Assembly (NCBI GenBank): GCA_004154925.1
Contig: QJNS01000302.1
Coordinates: forward strand, 1-64,000
DNA from: Monosporascus cannonballus
Taxonomy: Eukaryota; Ascomycota; Sordariomycetes; Xylariales
Length of the DNA: 64,000 nucleotides
Direction: 5' to 3'
The position numbers and the translations under genes are program-made. Of the stretch, positions 24,426-36,370 are shown piece by piece. Position 1 is the stretch's first letter; each line of letters starts with the position of its first letter. The notes beneath the pieces were generated by a model. That model did not search any database and was not told where the DNA came from. It was given only the letters and a program-made list of their open reading frames with translations.

Positions 24426-27400
24426 ATTATTGGTTTCTAATAATATTATTATTAATTTAATATAGCATATTTCGCAAATCTGGTTGCGTATATTTGCCGA
24501 TAATATACCGTTATATTATATTATAAGTAATTGCCGTAATAATTAATACGTATTATAATATATAATTAAATATATTCCGCTTAATTTCTTATTATAATGC
24601 GTTTTTAACCTTATTTTATTTATCTTTTTTTCTTTTTTCTTTTCGCGCTTATATTTTTATTTTTTTTACGTCCGCGTTTTCTTTGGTTTTCCGTTTTTCT
24701 TTATTCTTATTTCGCTTTTTTCGATTGTATTGCGTATTATCTCTGTTCGTTATGTCTTTGTTTCGTAAGAAATTCCAAAAAAATAATACTTTAATATTAA
24801 GAAAAATTAGGATTTCCTTGAACGTTATTTTTTCGACGCTAATAATAAGATGAATATTAGTTATATTACGAGCGATAATAAGCCGTATTATATTTACGTA
24901 ATATAACGTTATTTTAATTATCGTATGGTCTACGTTTAAGTTTTGGGCGCCTTAAATTATATCGTAATTAATTATTATTACAAAATCTTTTACGTAATAA
25001 GTAATTATTTCTAATATTATTAATATTATTATTTAATTTTTCGTTTAAATTCCGATTATTTTTAAAGGTATTACTTAAATAATTTCTTAATTCGGTATCG
25101 ATAATTAAAAGTTAATCGACAAATTCAAAAAAGTTTATATTACGGATACCTAATATAAACGTTTCGACGTAATTATAACCGGTCGTTAATTCGACGTCCT
25201 TTACAAAGCCGAATTCGCCTTTAACGTAATTATTATTAAGGAATATCATTTTCTTAATATAATTAAAGTCGATTTCCGATCGTCAATTATAACTGCGAAA
25301 ATCCGGTTTTAACGTCATTTTATAAATTTGCAAATTTAGGTCCTTTTTATATATATTACGGTCTTTTTTTTATTATTCCGTAATTAATCTCCGATTAAAC
25401 GTAATCTTAAAATACCCTTATAAATAAGGCAACTTTCGAAAATTATTATGCCGTTACGCTTTTTATTTACGAATATTTTCCGCTCGTTTTCCGATACCTT
25501 AATAAAGTTCTAATACTTATTGATAATTATAATTAAAAAACGGCTTTATCCGGTAAAATTATTATTAAACTTAAATATATTAAGTGTTTTAAAAACAGCG
25601 GCTTATTTCCGACTAATAATAAATTATATTCCGGTTATTTAGGTTTTGTTTTTCGTAAAAAATAAAACGTTTTTAAATTTTTTCCGGGTTTTACGTCTAA
25701 TAAGTTTAATAAACTTACCTGCCTTTTACCGTTGTATATTTTTTAATTATTTTCCGATATTCTTATATTAATTTCCTTAATACGCCTATTAAAGGCTAAT
25801 TAACGTAAGGCTTAATAATTAAATACAAAATTTTGTTTTCGAAATAAAAATTTAATTTTTTTTACGTCGCCTATAAGTTTCCGACCGGTATACGATAAAT
25901 TAATTATTCGCCAAAAGCTTAAAAGTAATTATGTAACTAGGTAATATTTTAATATTAATATTTTAATTTTGTTTGAAATTATTTTTTATAATTTTTGTAA
26001 TTATTAAGCAATTAATTTTTAATCGAGCTGTTATTATTTTGCGGTTTTTGGGTCGTCTTATTTCCTATATATATGTTTAACTTTTTTTTCGTAACGTTAT
26101 AATATTTTAAGTGCATACTTAAAGTGCGTTCGGGATTTTTACGTATTATATTTAGCAGGCTAACTTTTTTTATTTAATTAGATATTTGCGTTACCCCCGG
26201 TTATTTCGATAACGGACGATATCCTTTATTATCCATTTTTTTGGTTTTTTTGTTAAATCCGGTAACGCTATTTGGACGTCGCCCGGTTCCCGATTATGTT
26301 ACGGTTTTAATAAAAATACTGGAAATATATTATGTATCCGTTAATATTTAATAAAAAAAATTATTTTATACGCTTAAAAACTTATTTACTCCTTAATCGT
26401 AACCCGGATATAAATAAATACGAGTTTTTTATTTTTGAATTTAAAATTTTTAATCGATAAATTTACTTATTACCTTAATTAAAATTCCATAAGCATATAA
26501 CGTTAATCATAATACTTTGTTTGGACTGCCGTTATTTTCTCCTAATATTCATATATTATTTAACAAATAACCGCCATTTTTGAAAGCGTTTTTTAATTCC
26601 TTATATTTATTTTTTAACCCTTTATAAAAATATTTTATTATTTTTAGATAATATCTATATAAAGTTTTAAACGGAAAACGGCCAATAAACGTATTTCGCA
26701 ATAACCTTATTTAATTATTTTAATACTTATTAACGTAATTACGGAAATAATGTTTTAAGATTTAATAAATATGTTTTATCTACTTATCGATTTGCAATTA
26801 ATAAATAATTAACATTTACTGTTTTATTTTTTATTTTTTGTAAAATTCCGCTTAAAATTAATTTATTAATAATTTATTTTTATCGTTAATAATTCCGGCT
26901 AACGTATCGAATCTATATTTAATTTCGTTATAAAATAATCGGGCCAACTCGGTTATAATTAAAATTTTAATTATGAGAATAAATAATTTTAATTTCGTAA
27001 AGCGGTCGATAATTACTAAAATTACGTCGTATTTTAACCCGTTTAAATTTAAGCGTTTAAGAAATCCCGTAATAAAATCTAACGAGATTTTTTAAAACAA
27101 TTATTTAAATAACGGCAGAGGCTATAATTATTTATATGGTTTATGGCATAATTTTATTATGCCTTAATAATTCGGATATTACTTAATATATTTTCGGATA
27201 TTATTCGCCATATTTTCTTAATAAAACCTTTTAGTTATTAATTTTAGCGTATAAACATATTTTATATATTTTACCTTTAAATTATTATGGTATTAATTAA
27301 TTAATTATTTCCGTAAAACGTTTTACGACGAGATTATAAGTTTATTCTAATAATATAAAATTTTATTTAAGTTTAAGAAATATCTTCCTTTTATTTTAAC

Positions 27401-29083
27401 TTAACGTTTAGTTATTTATATTAATTTTATAATATTTAAGTCCTTAATTTGTAATTTTCGAACTTAATCGTAAAATTATCGGGAAGTTTTCGGTTAAAAT
27501 ACCGTTTTATCCTTAAATAATTTTTTTTACCAAAGGACGTAAAATATATTAATTATAAATAATAACCTTAGTATTAATTTTATCCTTTTTAAATTTCTTA
27601 GAATCTGATTATAATACGGTTATAATTTACGGTTATTATTATTTAATTATTAATCATATTATTATTGCGATTTATATTTATATTATTATTTAGAAGCGAT
27701 AAATTTAATAAATATATAGTTTTTTATTTTCCCTTTTTTTTCGAAAGTTTTTTATAATCGTACAGGAAGGGTTTTCCACTTTTTTATGCGGATAATAATT
27801 ACTTAAATTTCCGTTACTTAAAATTTATCTGAAAATTTTACAATAAGCGAATTTTGCGTTACTTTTATAAGGCCTTTTGCCCTTTTATAATGCTTTAAAT
27901 TGCGTTATATATTTACGACCGTTTTCTATACGTTTTCCGGTATGTTATTCGTAAGTCCGAAGTTTTTAAATAACGTAAGAATTACGTTTTTATATGCGAT
28001 TTCCCTTAATATATAATTCGGGCGTTTAAATAATTTATCCGCCGGGTTAGTAACGCCCAATCGATATTAGATTTTAAAATCAAATTACGTAAGGTAATAA
28101 ACCTATCGGGCCAATTATTTTTTAAGGTTACGCGCTGGCGTTTTTATTATATCCTTTAACGTTATATAATTAATAAATATTAAAAAATTTTATTCCGTAT
28201 CCTTAAAATATTGCCGTTAATATTTTAAGCTTTTTATAATCGCTAATAATTCTTATTACCTTATAATTTACCGTTTTTCGATTAGATTTAACTTTTGCAA
28301 CTAATATGCAATTAGGCGTTAATACTTTTTATATTTTTATGAAAATATTCTTAATATAGTTTTTATCAAAAGGTCTATTTTAATCCTGGTATTTTTAGCA
28401 TTATTTTAATATCGAAAAATAATTACTAATTAAAAGGTATTTTTTAAGTTTCGAAATACCTTTTTAACTTTTTCGGATTACTTAAATTTTATTATTTTAC
28501 CTTTACCATACGCTCTTTTTAAAAACCTAATAATAAATTCGATAATATACGAATAATAAGTAATAAATTTCCGATAAAAATTTACAAATCCTAAAAATAT
28601 TTAAATATTATAAATTAATTTTAATTTTAGTTACGTTTTAATAATATCGATCCGTCGACAGTCCATTTTTAAGTTATCGATATTAATTATAAATCTTAAA
28701 AAATTTTTGAAAAATTCGCATTTAAACGTTTTAATAAATAATTAATAATATAATAATTATTCGTAAACTAATTAAAAATATTTCGTATATTTCGTTTTAT
28801 AATTTAAATAAATAATTATATTACTTAAATATATTACGCATATATAATTAATTAATCCAATTAATACCTTATATATATAAGCTTAAAACGTAATTAACGT
28901 ATTAATAAAATTAAATAGTATAACCGTATATTCGAATTTCTCGTATTACGTTTAGAAAACGATTTTCTATTAATTATTTTTCTTAATTTTGATATGGTAA
29001 TAAATATCCTTAAAATTAATTTTCGAAAATACCTTAATTAATCTTAGACGATTTATTACTTTTAAAATTAAAGGTAAAAGGTA

Positions 29084-29332
29084 TTAATTTTTTATCGTTA
29101 CCCGATTTAGCCCCTTATAGTCGACATATAATCGGAAATTACCGTCTTTTTTAAGTACAAATAATATTAATGCTTTTACGTCTGTTTTCGAATAACGTAT
29201 CCGGCCTATTTTTAAGTTTTTTTGGATATATTTTTCGAATACCTTTTTTTGACCTTTCGAAATCAAGTAAATTAGGCCGAATAAAGGCGTTTTTTTTAGG
29301 ATTAAATTTATTACATATTTTATTTTTAACAA
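29084..29332 (-). pseudogene. reverse transcriptase fragment of the gypsy element
   Basis: An 82-codon open stretch contains the conserved gypsy sequence around FVLKKDGNFRLYVDYKGLN followed by RVTIKN, the segment just before the first palm motif. Stops bound it on both sides; it is the best preserved coding piece of the element. Confidence 0.88.
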
Positions 29333-30090
29333 TTAAGATATTTTTTTATTACTTTTTCGGAATATACTTATCGAAAATTTTTTAAACATATAAAAAAATC
29401 GGTTATCCTTTATTTTTATTATTCCCCGAATTCCGGGATATTTAATTTTTTGGTTAAGTTTATTAAATTAATAATATAAATTTGTTTATCGAAAAATATT
29501 AAGTTTGCGATTTTTTATTTATTAACCTTTTGTAATAATCCATATAATTATTAATATATAATTATATCCAACAAAATCCTTAATTTACTTATTCCGGGTT
29601 TGGATAATAAAAAATCGGGCGTTTTTTGATTACGGCATATTACAAAATAAATTTACTTAAATTTTTGTTTATTCCCGTTATTATCTATTATATTAATAAG
29701 AATTTCGTAAGCCTTATAATATTTAATATATGCGCCGTTAACGCCGATAAGGTTTAAAATATTTACAGAAATTAATTAAAAATTAAGTTTTTTCGCCAAC
29801 CTTTTATTTATAATATTTATTTATATTCCGGTATTTATATCTATTTATATTATTATATTTCCTATATTTTTAATAAATACTTTTTTTAAAAAAAAGCGGT
29901 TTTATTTTAACTGTTTAATAATTATTAATCGAAATAAATTAAATATATATGCTTATTCCGGCTCTTTTTTTGAGTTTACGTTTAAAAATTAATTTGATTT
30001 ATCGTTATATATTATAACGTTTTATACGGCTTTCGGAAATCGGTTTCCATATAGCCGGAATAATAAGGTTTTCGTATTTTTTTTTAATTT

Positions 30091-30132
30091 ATAATTTACG
30101 TTTTTATGATTTGGTTTTTTATAATTATAACA
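30091..30132 (-). pseudogene. gag zinc-knuckle remnant
   Basis: CX2CX4HX4C spacing is preserved, but the second and last Cys codons read TAT (TGT to TAT, the RIP direction). Confidence 0.7.
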
Positions 30133-31378
30133 TTTAAATAAGCCCTTATAAAAATTAGGGATATTAAATCGTACGGATTTATTCCGATCGGAATTAAATT
30201 GGCGATTATCTGCCTTCTAAATATAAAAACGCCCGTAATTCTTATTATTTTCGTACGGCGCTTTTAATTTGTTTTGGGAATTTTTTTTCCCCAAAACGTT
30301 AAAATAAAATCGTTTATTTTTATTAATATTTTTGGCGGAAGATAATCGGGTTTTTTTTGCTTTTTTTCAGGCGTTCTGGTAATATTTTACCTTATTTATT
30401 CCGTTATTAATTTGTTTTAATTTAACGTTTTTCCGTAATAAGGTATTTCGTAACCTTAATATTAATTTATAAAAATAATTAAAAGTAAAATATTTATTAT
30501 CCCGATCGTTTTCCGAGTTAAAAACGTTTGTAAATTTTATTTTATAAATTAAAAGCCTTTATTTAGCGTAAAAATCCAACGGCGATTAATTAAATCGTTA
30601 TCGTAATTCCATAAACTATTCTTTATATTTTTATTGAAAAAATTAGGATTTGCATAATTTTTCTTAATAAAAATTTATAAATCTTTTATTTTTAATTTTT
30701 TGGATAATTAAAATAATTAAGCGTAATACGGTACAATTATTACGTATTCGTAATAAAAACGTTTATATGGCTTATAATCTATTAAATGTAAATAAAAACA
30801 TTTTGCTTTGGTCTTTCGGCGTAAACTTCCGTAATAGCTTTTATTTAATTTTTTTTAATCGACGTACGTTCGAAAAATTTCGAGCAATTATAATACGATA
30901 TTTATTTATTATCTTTGGACTTTTATAACGATATCGCAATAAACTTATAAAGCTTTGTTTTTTTAATTTATATTATTATTTATTATTCGGCTAGTTATCG
31001 AAATAATTCCGAATATTATTCGTTTTGTTAACGAATAATTTTCGAAATTTAATTATTATTAAAAGGTTTAACCTTTTTTTACTTTAAATTCCGGAACGCG
31101 TTCGTTATGTTATGTCCGTTTTCCGACCGTTTAATTAACAGTTGTCAGGATACGTCCTTATTATATATGTAAGGGAATTTAGGATCTCGGGAATTATAAT
31201 CCTTTGCCCGTTAAGGTTCCGTTATAAGCTTTTTCGCCTGTTTCCGTATTATGATCGATCGTTTATCGGTTAAGTTCTAATCGGCGATCTTTTCGACTGG
31301 TAACTTAAGTTCGTTTTATAATCGGCAAACTCTGTTTTTAATGGTTATCGCATTACCCTTTATAATAAATAGAAAAAT

Positions 31379-31584
31379 TATAAGATAATGGATAATTATA
31401 AACTGGATAAGGTGATCTCCGACCAATCGTAAAGCAAATTCTGAGAAATAAATATATTAAGTTATTTCCATCTAGCGTTTCCTACTAGTTGCCAGATAGT
31501 GGATTTATATTAATAAGTGGGTCGGTGGCTGATCGGTGACTGGTCGGCTACCAGCCTCATCCTTATAAGGGCTATATTCTTATA
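31379..31584 (-). repeat. 5' LTR of the gypsy element
   Basis: Aligns end to end with 24202-24407; differences are mostly G/A and C/T transitions. Followed on the minus strand by the internal region; no primer-binding site could be recognised next to it. Confidence 0.92.
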
Positions 31585-32280
31585 TTTAATTATAAATATC
31601 TTTTATCGCAATTATAAAATCTATTATATAATAATAAGTTTTTCGTTAAAGCTTTAAACAGTAACTTTTTTTAAATAAATAGAATTACGGAACTTTTTTT
31701 AATAAGTCTTTTTTTATCTGGCTTATTATTTTTTAAATAATTTTTATAACAAGTTCGAATTAATCGAAAATGTTTCCTATAAAAATATTATAATAATAAA
31801 TATCTGGTCTTATATTCTATTTAAGTTATAAAACTTAAAGTAGATTTACATTGAAAATAAAAGACTTTAAATATTTCTTTTTATTATAGAAATAATAAAA
31901 TAAAAATTTAATTTTTAAAGTATAAATTTGTATTAAAACAATTTTTATTCAAGCTATAAATTATTAAAAAACAATTTCGAAAACTTCTAATTTTAGCTTA
32001 AAGTTAAATTATTTCAATAATATTCGTTTTAAAAACTAATATATTAATAGAAAATTATTACTTAATTTTTTATAATAAGTTTCAATAATAATTTATAATA
32101 TATAACGAAAACAAATTCAACTAATTATTAAAATTAAATTATGCGAATTTATATTAATAAATATACCGTAAAACTTTTAATAATAGTATATTGTAATTTA
32201 ATATTTTTAAGTAATATAAATAAATATATTTATATATTTTTTTCAGTTAATTGAAAAAGTTTATTTAATATTAATTTATT

Positions 32281-32306
32281 TATTCATTTATTTATTTATT
32301 TATTAC
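32281..32306 (+). repeat. (ATTT)n microsatellite
   Basis: Imperfect ATTT/ATTC repeat near the right edge of the AT-rich block. Confidence 0.8.
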
Positions 32307-32681
32307 GCTTAATTAAACGATCACTTCATTATACTTAATTATTTTCAATTAACCGCATATTACGTAATCTTATTCCTGACGAGGCTTATTTTCTTGGCCC
32401 GACCGTTTTCGAAACTCTAATCTATTAAGTCATAATATAATTAATAAAGTTCTTAATTTTTATATTAAATAGCTTTACACTCGTATGCCTTGTGCATTTA
32501 AAATTAATATTAATCTAACCGTTACAATAAAGCGATTTATATGGTATTTCATAAATATATTAACTTCAAATACTTAGTCAGCTTGGTGCAGTTGTGGGCG
32601 CATTTGGTTATTTTCTCTAGTGGAGTAGTAAAAGGCCTGCCCCCCGGCCCCCCCTCTCTCCTGCATGCATATTTTACTTAC

Positions 32682-33238
32682 GATACGAGTCATGCACGCC
32701 CTCCAGCTGGTTCAGGCCCTTCTTGATCTGTATATCCATGACCTCCAGGCTCAGAGCGGCATGTGCGCTGCTCTCCCCTGCTCACTCTGTGCGCGAAGGT
32801 CGTGTCGTTCTACAGATTCAGCGCCCCCCTCGCAGATGTTGCGGTTGGAGAGCGCCTGGGCCGAGATGGCCTGCTTGCCCTCGTAGAGCGCTAGCCCGAA
32901 CGCGACCAGCAGCATCTCGGAGGTCTCCGCCTTCCACTGTCCGCTGTCGATGCATTCGTAGGTATGTTGCTTGATCGTGCGCATCTCCTTCGGGCCGGAG
33001 GCGAGGTGAGTGTACGTGGCGAGTCCCCCGTCCGCTACGTAGACGATGTCCCAATGCTATTATATAGAAGTTATTAGCATAATTCTCTATGGAATGAGGT
33101 AATATTTGCAAGTAGCGGGACAAATCTTGAGTTGGCGTCATTCGTGTCATTCCTATGGAGCGCCAAGCCGAGGGAATCGGTCTCGAGTCTTACCGGCCCG
33201 CTCGGGGACGAGGTTGTCACGACTTCATAGTGATTCAT
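32682..33238 (-). pseudogene. unknown spliced gene, 3' end lost at the AT-rich block
   Basis: Not recognised. A coherent model starts at ATG 33238: exon 1 to 33194 (15 codons), an intron 33193-33057 with a GTAAGA donor and TAG acceptor, then an exon from 33056 reading HWDIVYVADGGLATYTHLAS and continuing with KAETSEMLLVAFGLALYEGK. After a frame change or small intron near 32790, the stretch SLEVMDIQIKKGLNQLEGVH follows and ends at a perfect GTAAGT donor (32681). No acceptable next exon is visible because the AT-rich block begins about 100 bp further on. The protein looks soluble and mostly helical. The gene appears truncated by repeat insertion or mutation; it may instead be a short live gene with an unseen last exon. 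Confidence 0.45.
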
Positions 33239-34225
33239 CGCTGTTTCCTCGCTGGAGCAAACTCGGAGAGGGTTGAGGAGATAGCTCTGTACCTAGGATT
33301 GTGGTGACAGGTGTTATGTGATACAAGGGAAAAGCAGAATGGGGGCTTGGGAGCTCATAACACAGGCTTAAATAAGTTGCCAACCTCAAAAGTCACACAC
33401 AATGAATGCGTCGCTATACTAGAGGCTCTCTTCCTGATTACTATCCATACAGTGAATCAGAAATGTGTTTGTCACGGCCGGCACCTAATATGCGGCTTGG
33501 TTCAAGGATGGAGGGCGTTGGTGATTCAAGGACTGAGGGAGTTGATGACGATGTAGGATGCTCTGGGCGGATGCTATTTATATAATATGGGTATTACGGT
33601 ATCGCTGAATATTAACTACTGGGTATCATGAATCTGAGGGGTTGAAGCCATGTCCAAGATGACGAATTCGTCGGTGCCGCACCCCATTTACCCTTTATCC
33701 CAACCAAGTCATGAAAAAATCACAGATGACAGAGGACTAGTTACACGGGAACTTGTACGACCGCTAGGAGCTGTACGGCGGGACAATTCCCTGGTCATTG
33801 AATTCAACTAATGAGTGATCATTGTAAATCAAGTTTCCTGATTGCGTTTTTCTTACTATAAGCACCACGCAGCTCTTAAGCTATGCCACAACCATCCTAT
33901 CTCCGTTTTCCTGGGGCTCTGTAGTATGGGAACATATCTAACATGAATCAAGGCCTCTTATTAAAACACAAACTTAAGCCCATCCAATAGAGTTGGCGTC
34001 CTAAGGGGGGCTGTCAAGGCCCTTTGGGGGCCCTTTGACTACGAGAGACCACAAGCATGCCCAGGCCCGAAATTCTCATCCGAAATGGCCAAGGACGAGA
34101 GAAGGGAGACCTCAATCAAACGCTTCACAATAACTCCCGACCATGCCAATGAGACGCCATAATCCTATCTCAGCCAACCCTTAACTGATAGACAACGTAA
34201 GTGTTCGACTACAATGAAAGCCTCG
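33239..34225. other. intergenic, nothing recognised
   Basis: Ordinary composition, small chance frames only. A short G-run/C-run pair (GGGGGG...GGGGGCCC) sits near 34002-34035. Confidence 0.5.
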
Positions 34226-35080
34226 TCATTTCTTTTCAAGTGCGCCAACCAGGATCTCTAGCTCCTCCACGATATTAGGATAAATAGCATTCTGCAGCTC
34301 TGGTGCACCAAGGTCTGAGCCGCGCCCGAAGTCATTCGATGCATTTCTGTGTGAGTTCCTGGTACCTCGGGCCCATGCGGGAGTTGACGGAAGCCATTTT
34401 CCGTACCACCACAACACCGTCGGGGTTAAGTGCGCACCAATAACCGATTTGCAGCAGTGCCACACCAAGACTATAGACTGTGAGGTTGCGGGTGCCGTAG
34501 GTTAGCTGGGCTTCCTGGACGCCGTCGCGTAATGGTTCGGCTTCCTTCGAGCTCGGCGGGATTTCGTCCGGTATGCCATTGGCTACTGAATTCTGCCTCG
34601 TCACGAGTTCAGTTCTGATATGAAGCGTGTTCAGACTCTCACCAAGATTGTCGTCGTTGTTGAAGTCGGATATATCTTGCGGAGTCGAATAATGGCGCCA
34701 CCACGTGGTACGGTGAAGTTACAGCATCCCTCTAGCTATGGTCAAAGCCAATCCCAGCTGCTGAGGAACGTAAAGAGCAGAGTCGATCGCCTGATTCAGC
34801 GCTCTTACAAACGGGACCAACTCGGTCATTGGCTTCCGGCAAGGTGCTTCACCGTGTCTATCACTCGGGTATAGGGGATACTGGTAATACTAAACGCATT
34901 GATGTAGCTGGTCACCCATTCCACCGTGCAAGAACGCTTGGGTTCGCTTGTTGGCATATGTCGTCAGCTCCGTGTAGCCCAACGATTTCGGATTTCGGGC
35001 GATAACCTCGAAGGCTGGAGGGTGATGGCTGTGAATCAGATAGGGTGAAAACCGCCAGCCCCTTATTATCCTGGAAGCTG
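34226..35080 (-). pseudogene. DUF7580 (prion-inhibition/HeLo-associated) domain protein, broken
   Basis: The minus strand reads a C-terminal DUF7580 region: MTELVPFVRALNQAID at the 5' side, then YGTRNLTVYSLGVALLQIGY, GPRYQELTQKCIE, and DFGRGSDLGAPELQNAIY to a TGA at 34226. These kinase-like domains sit in fungal proteins that often carry N-terminal HeLo-type domains and are linked to incompatibility signalling. Two lesions are visible: TAA at 34719-34721 in the ML-x-LH motif where the family has Gln (CAA to TAA), and a one-base loss near 34334 between KCIE and DFG, which brings in TGA at 34332-34334. The 5' portion up to about 35080 is weakly readable and any N-terminal domain would lie in or beyond the assembly gap. 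Confidence 0.75.
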
Positions 35081-35103
35081 AGCTTCATTTTCTTCCTTTG
35101 TTA

Positions 35104-35147
35104 GCTTTTTTTTTTTTGGGGGGGGGGGGGGGGGTTTNNNNNNNNNN
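35104..35147 (+). other. T17/G17 homopolymer run and 10-N assembly gap
   Basis: A T run, then 17 G (35118-35134), TTT, and ten N (35138-35147). The gap size is a placeholder, so sequence of unknown length may be missing and the two sides may not be truly adjacent. Confidence 0.95.
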
Positions 35148-36370
35148 CGGGCCTGTCGACGGGCACGCATGGCTTACTGTGTGGTTTCTGATACTGGACC
35201 CTGTGGATAAATTATAGTGACATGATGATACGGTACTATTAGAGATCGAGTAGTACGCCACTTTTGCCGCGCACGGCTGCCGACGCGAACTCGTGAGTTC
35301 CGGAGGCCGGTACAGGAGAAGGGCCGCTGTAGGATGTGCAGATATAAACCTTAGGTCTTTTCACTCCGCCTGCACTGGGGCGGTTATAGTTAGCGGGCTT
35401 ATGAGCAGGTTCCTAGACGGCTTATTCTGAGTCTACCCGTTTTGGTAGGTTATTTGGTTTTACGGGTCCCGGTGGATACCGTATTTCGGGCAAGCTGTCA
35501 GGTCTGCGAATTGGGGACTTTGCCTAGGGTTAGGTACCTAGGTAGCAATGAGACCTTTATCTCATATGCAACTCACAATGGAGAGATCACAGTCTGCCCC
35601 TTGTGTGCGAGCAGCGATTATCTCCTGGGAAATTGTGCAATATTGACAACCACTCCACTAGGCAGGTTCAAGTGCCAAGTAACTTGTCTAAGTCCTAGTA
35701 CATGCAAGAAGAGTTGAGCTTGACGTGTACGTTACATCTTAGCTGTTTAAAAACAGGGCTTGGAAAATATACAACTATATTTATACGGAAGGTGTGGCTC
35801 ACCTTACCCCTATTCCGACATATAAGCCATTATTTGTTCTGGAGCGCATTAAACTCTTGTCCGGGCTCGCGTGGGGTACCCTCGAAACGAGGAGCTACCG
35901 GCAGTTCCTAGAGAGCTGGGTTGCTGATAAACATCACTCTTGAAAGGACACAAATGTTCATACTAACCAATTCAATGTGATTTCGTCTATGAAAACCACA
36001 CTTCTAGTCACATCATGAGGAACACCGGTGCACAACAGGTGGTACCGATGGGAGCCATCTTGAGCAACTATACTGCAAGCCCCATAAAGCCGTATTGACC
36101 ATGATGGAGTGCGCCTATTGTAGGAACCCTTGCAAGTGGCCTCCCTTGCTCTCTGGTACGCTAGACGTTTACCTAGCGGCTGAATCGAATCCACCGTATC
36201 TGTGCGGCTGTCATTCGAAACAAAATTGGTGTTTTTATACCGACGCTGGTAGCCTCGGAAATAGTGAGAGCCGGACCAAGTGAAAAGCGTTGGCCACGGG
36301 CGAGTTGGTATTCGTTTATGCAAGCAATGTACGCCTAATTTTATATATCACATCTACCGGAGTGACGCCA
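35148..36370. other. intergenic, nothing recognised
   Basis: A 91-codon plus-strand frame at 35442-35717 with several Cys has no family resemblance. Otherwise no coding, RNA or repeat signal. Confidence 0.45.

Larger units (their letters stand above)
24202..31584 (-). mobile_element. Ty3/gypsy LTR retrotransposon, RIP-degraded
   Basis: Two 206 bp direct repeats at 24202-24407 and 31379-31584 are flanked by a perfect 5 bp duplication TTTAA (24197-24201 and 31585-31589). LTR ends are TGTAA...TTACA, turned to TATAA...TTATA in the right copy. On the minus strand the order is: a gag zinc knuckle at 30132-30091 (CYNYKKPNHKNVNY, where two Cys have become Tyr), the N-terminal reverse transcriptase block at 29332-29084, and an integrase core near 27100-26990 (KISLDFITG and VIIDRFTKL). 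RT before integrase is the gypsy order. A purine tract AAAAAAGGGG lies just before the LTR at 24407, confirming minus orientation. All frames carry numerous stops, so the copy is dead. Confidence 0.93.
10440..32580. other. AT-rich block with RIP signature
   Basis: About 22 kb in which A and T dominate, both strands are full of stops and CpA/TpG are rare while CpG is retained. That is what repeat-induced point mutation produces by converting C to T at CpA. Recognisable repeats inside are listed separately; between them (roughly 10540-11930, 14630-17635, 19430-22400, 22570-24195 and 31590-32540) no gene or element can be bounded. Less mutated islands stand out near 18700-19370, 20650-20830, 22410-22560 and in the LTRs. 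Confidence 0.85.

Noticed and set aside
35442..35717. 91-codon plus-strand frame with several Cys
   Set aside because: No family resemblance, no splice or promoter context; probably chance.
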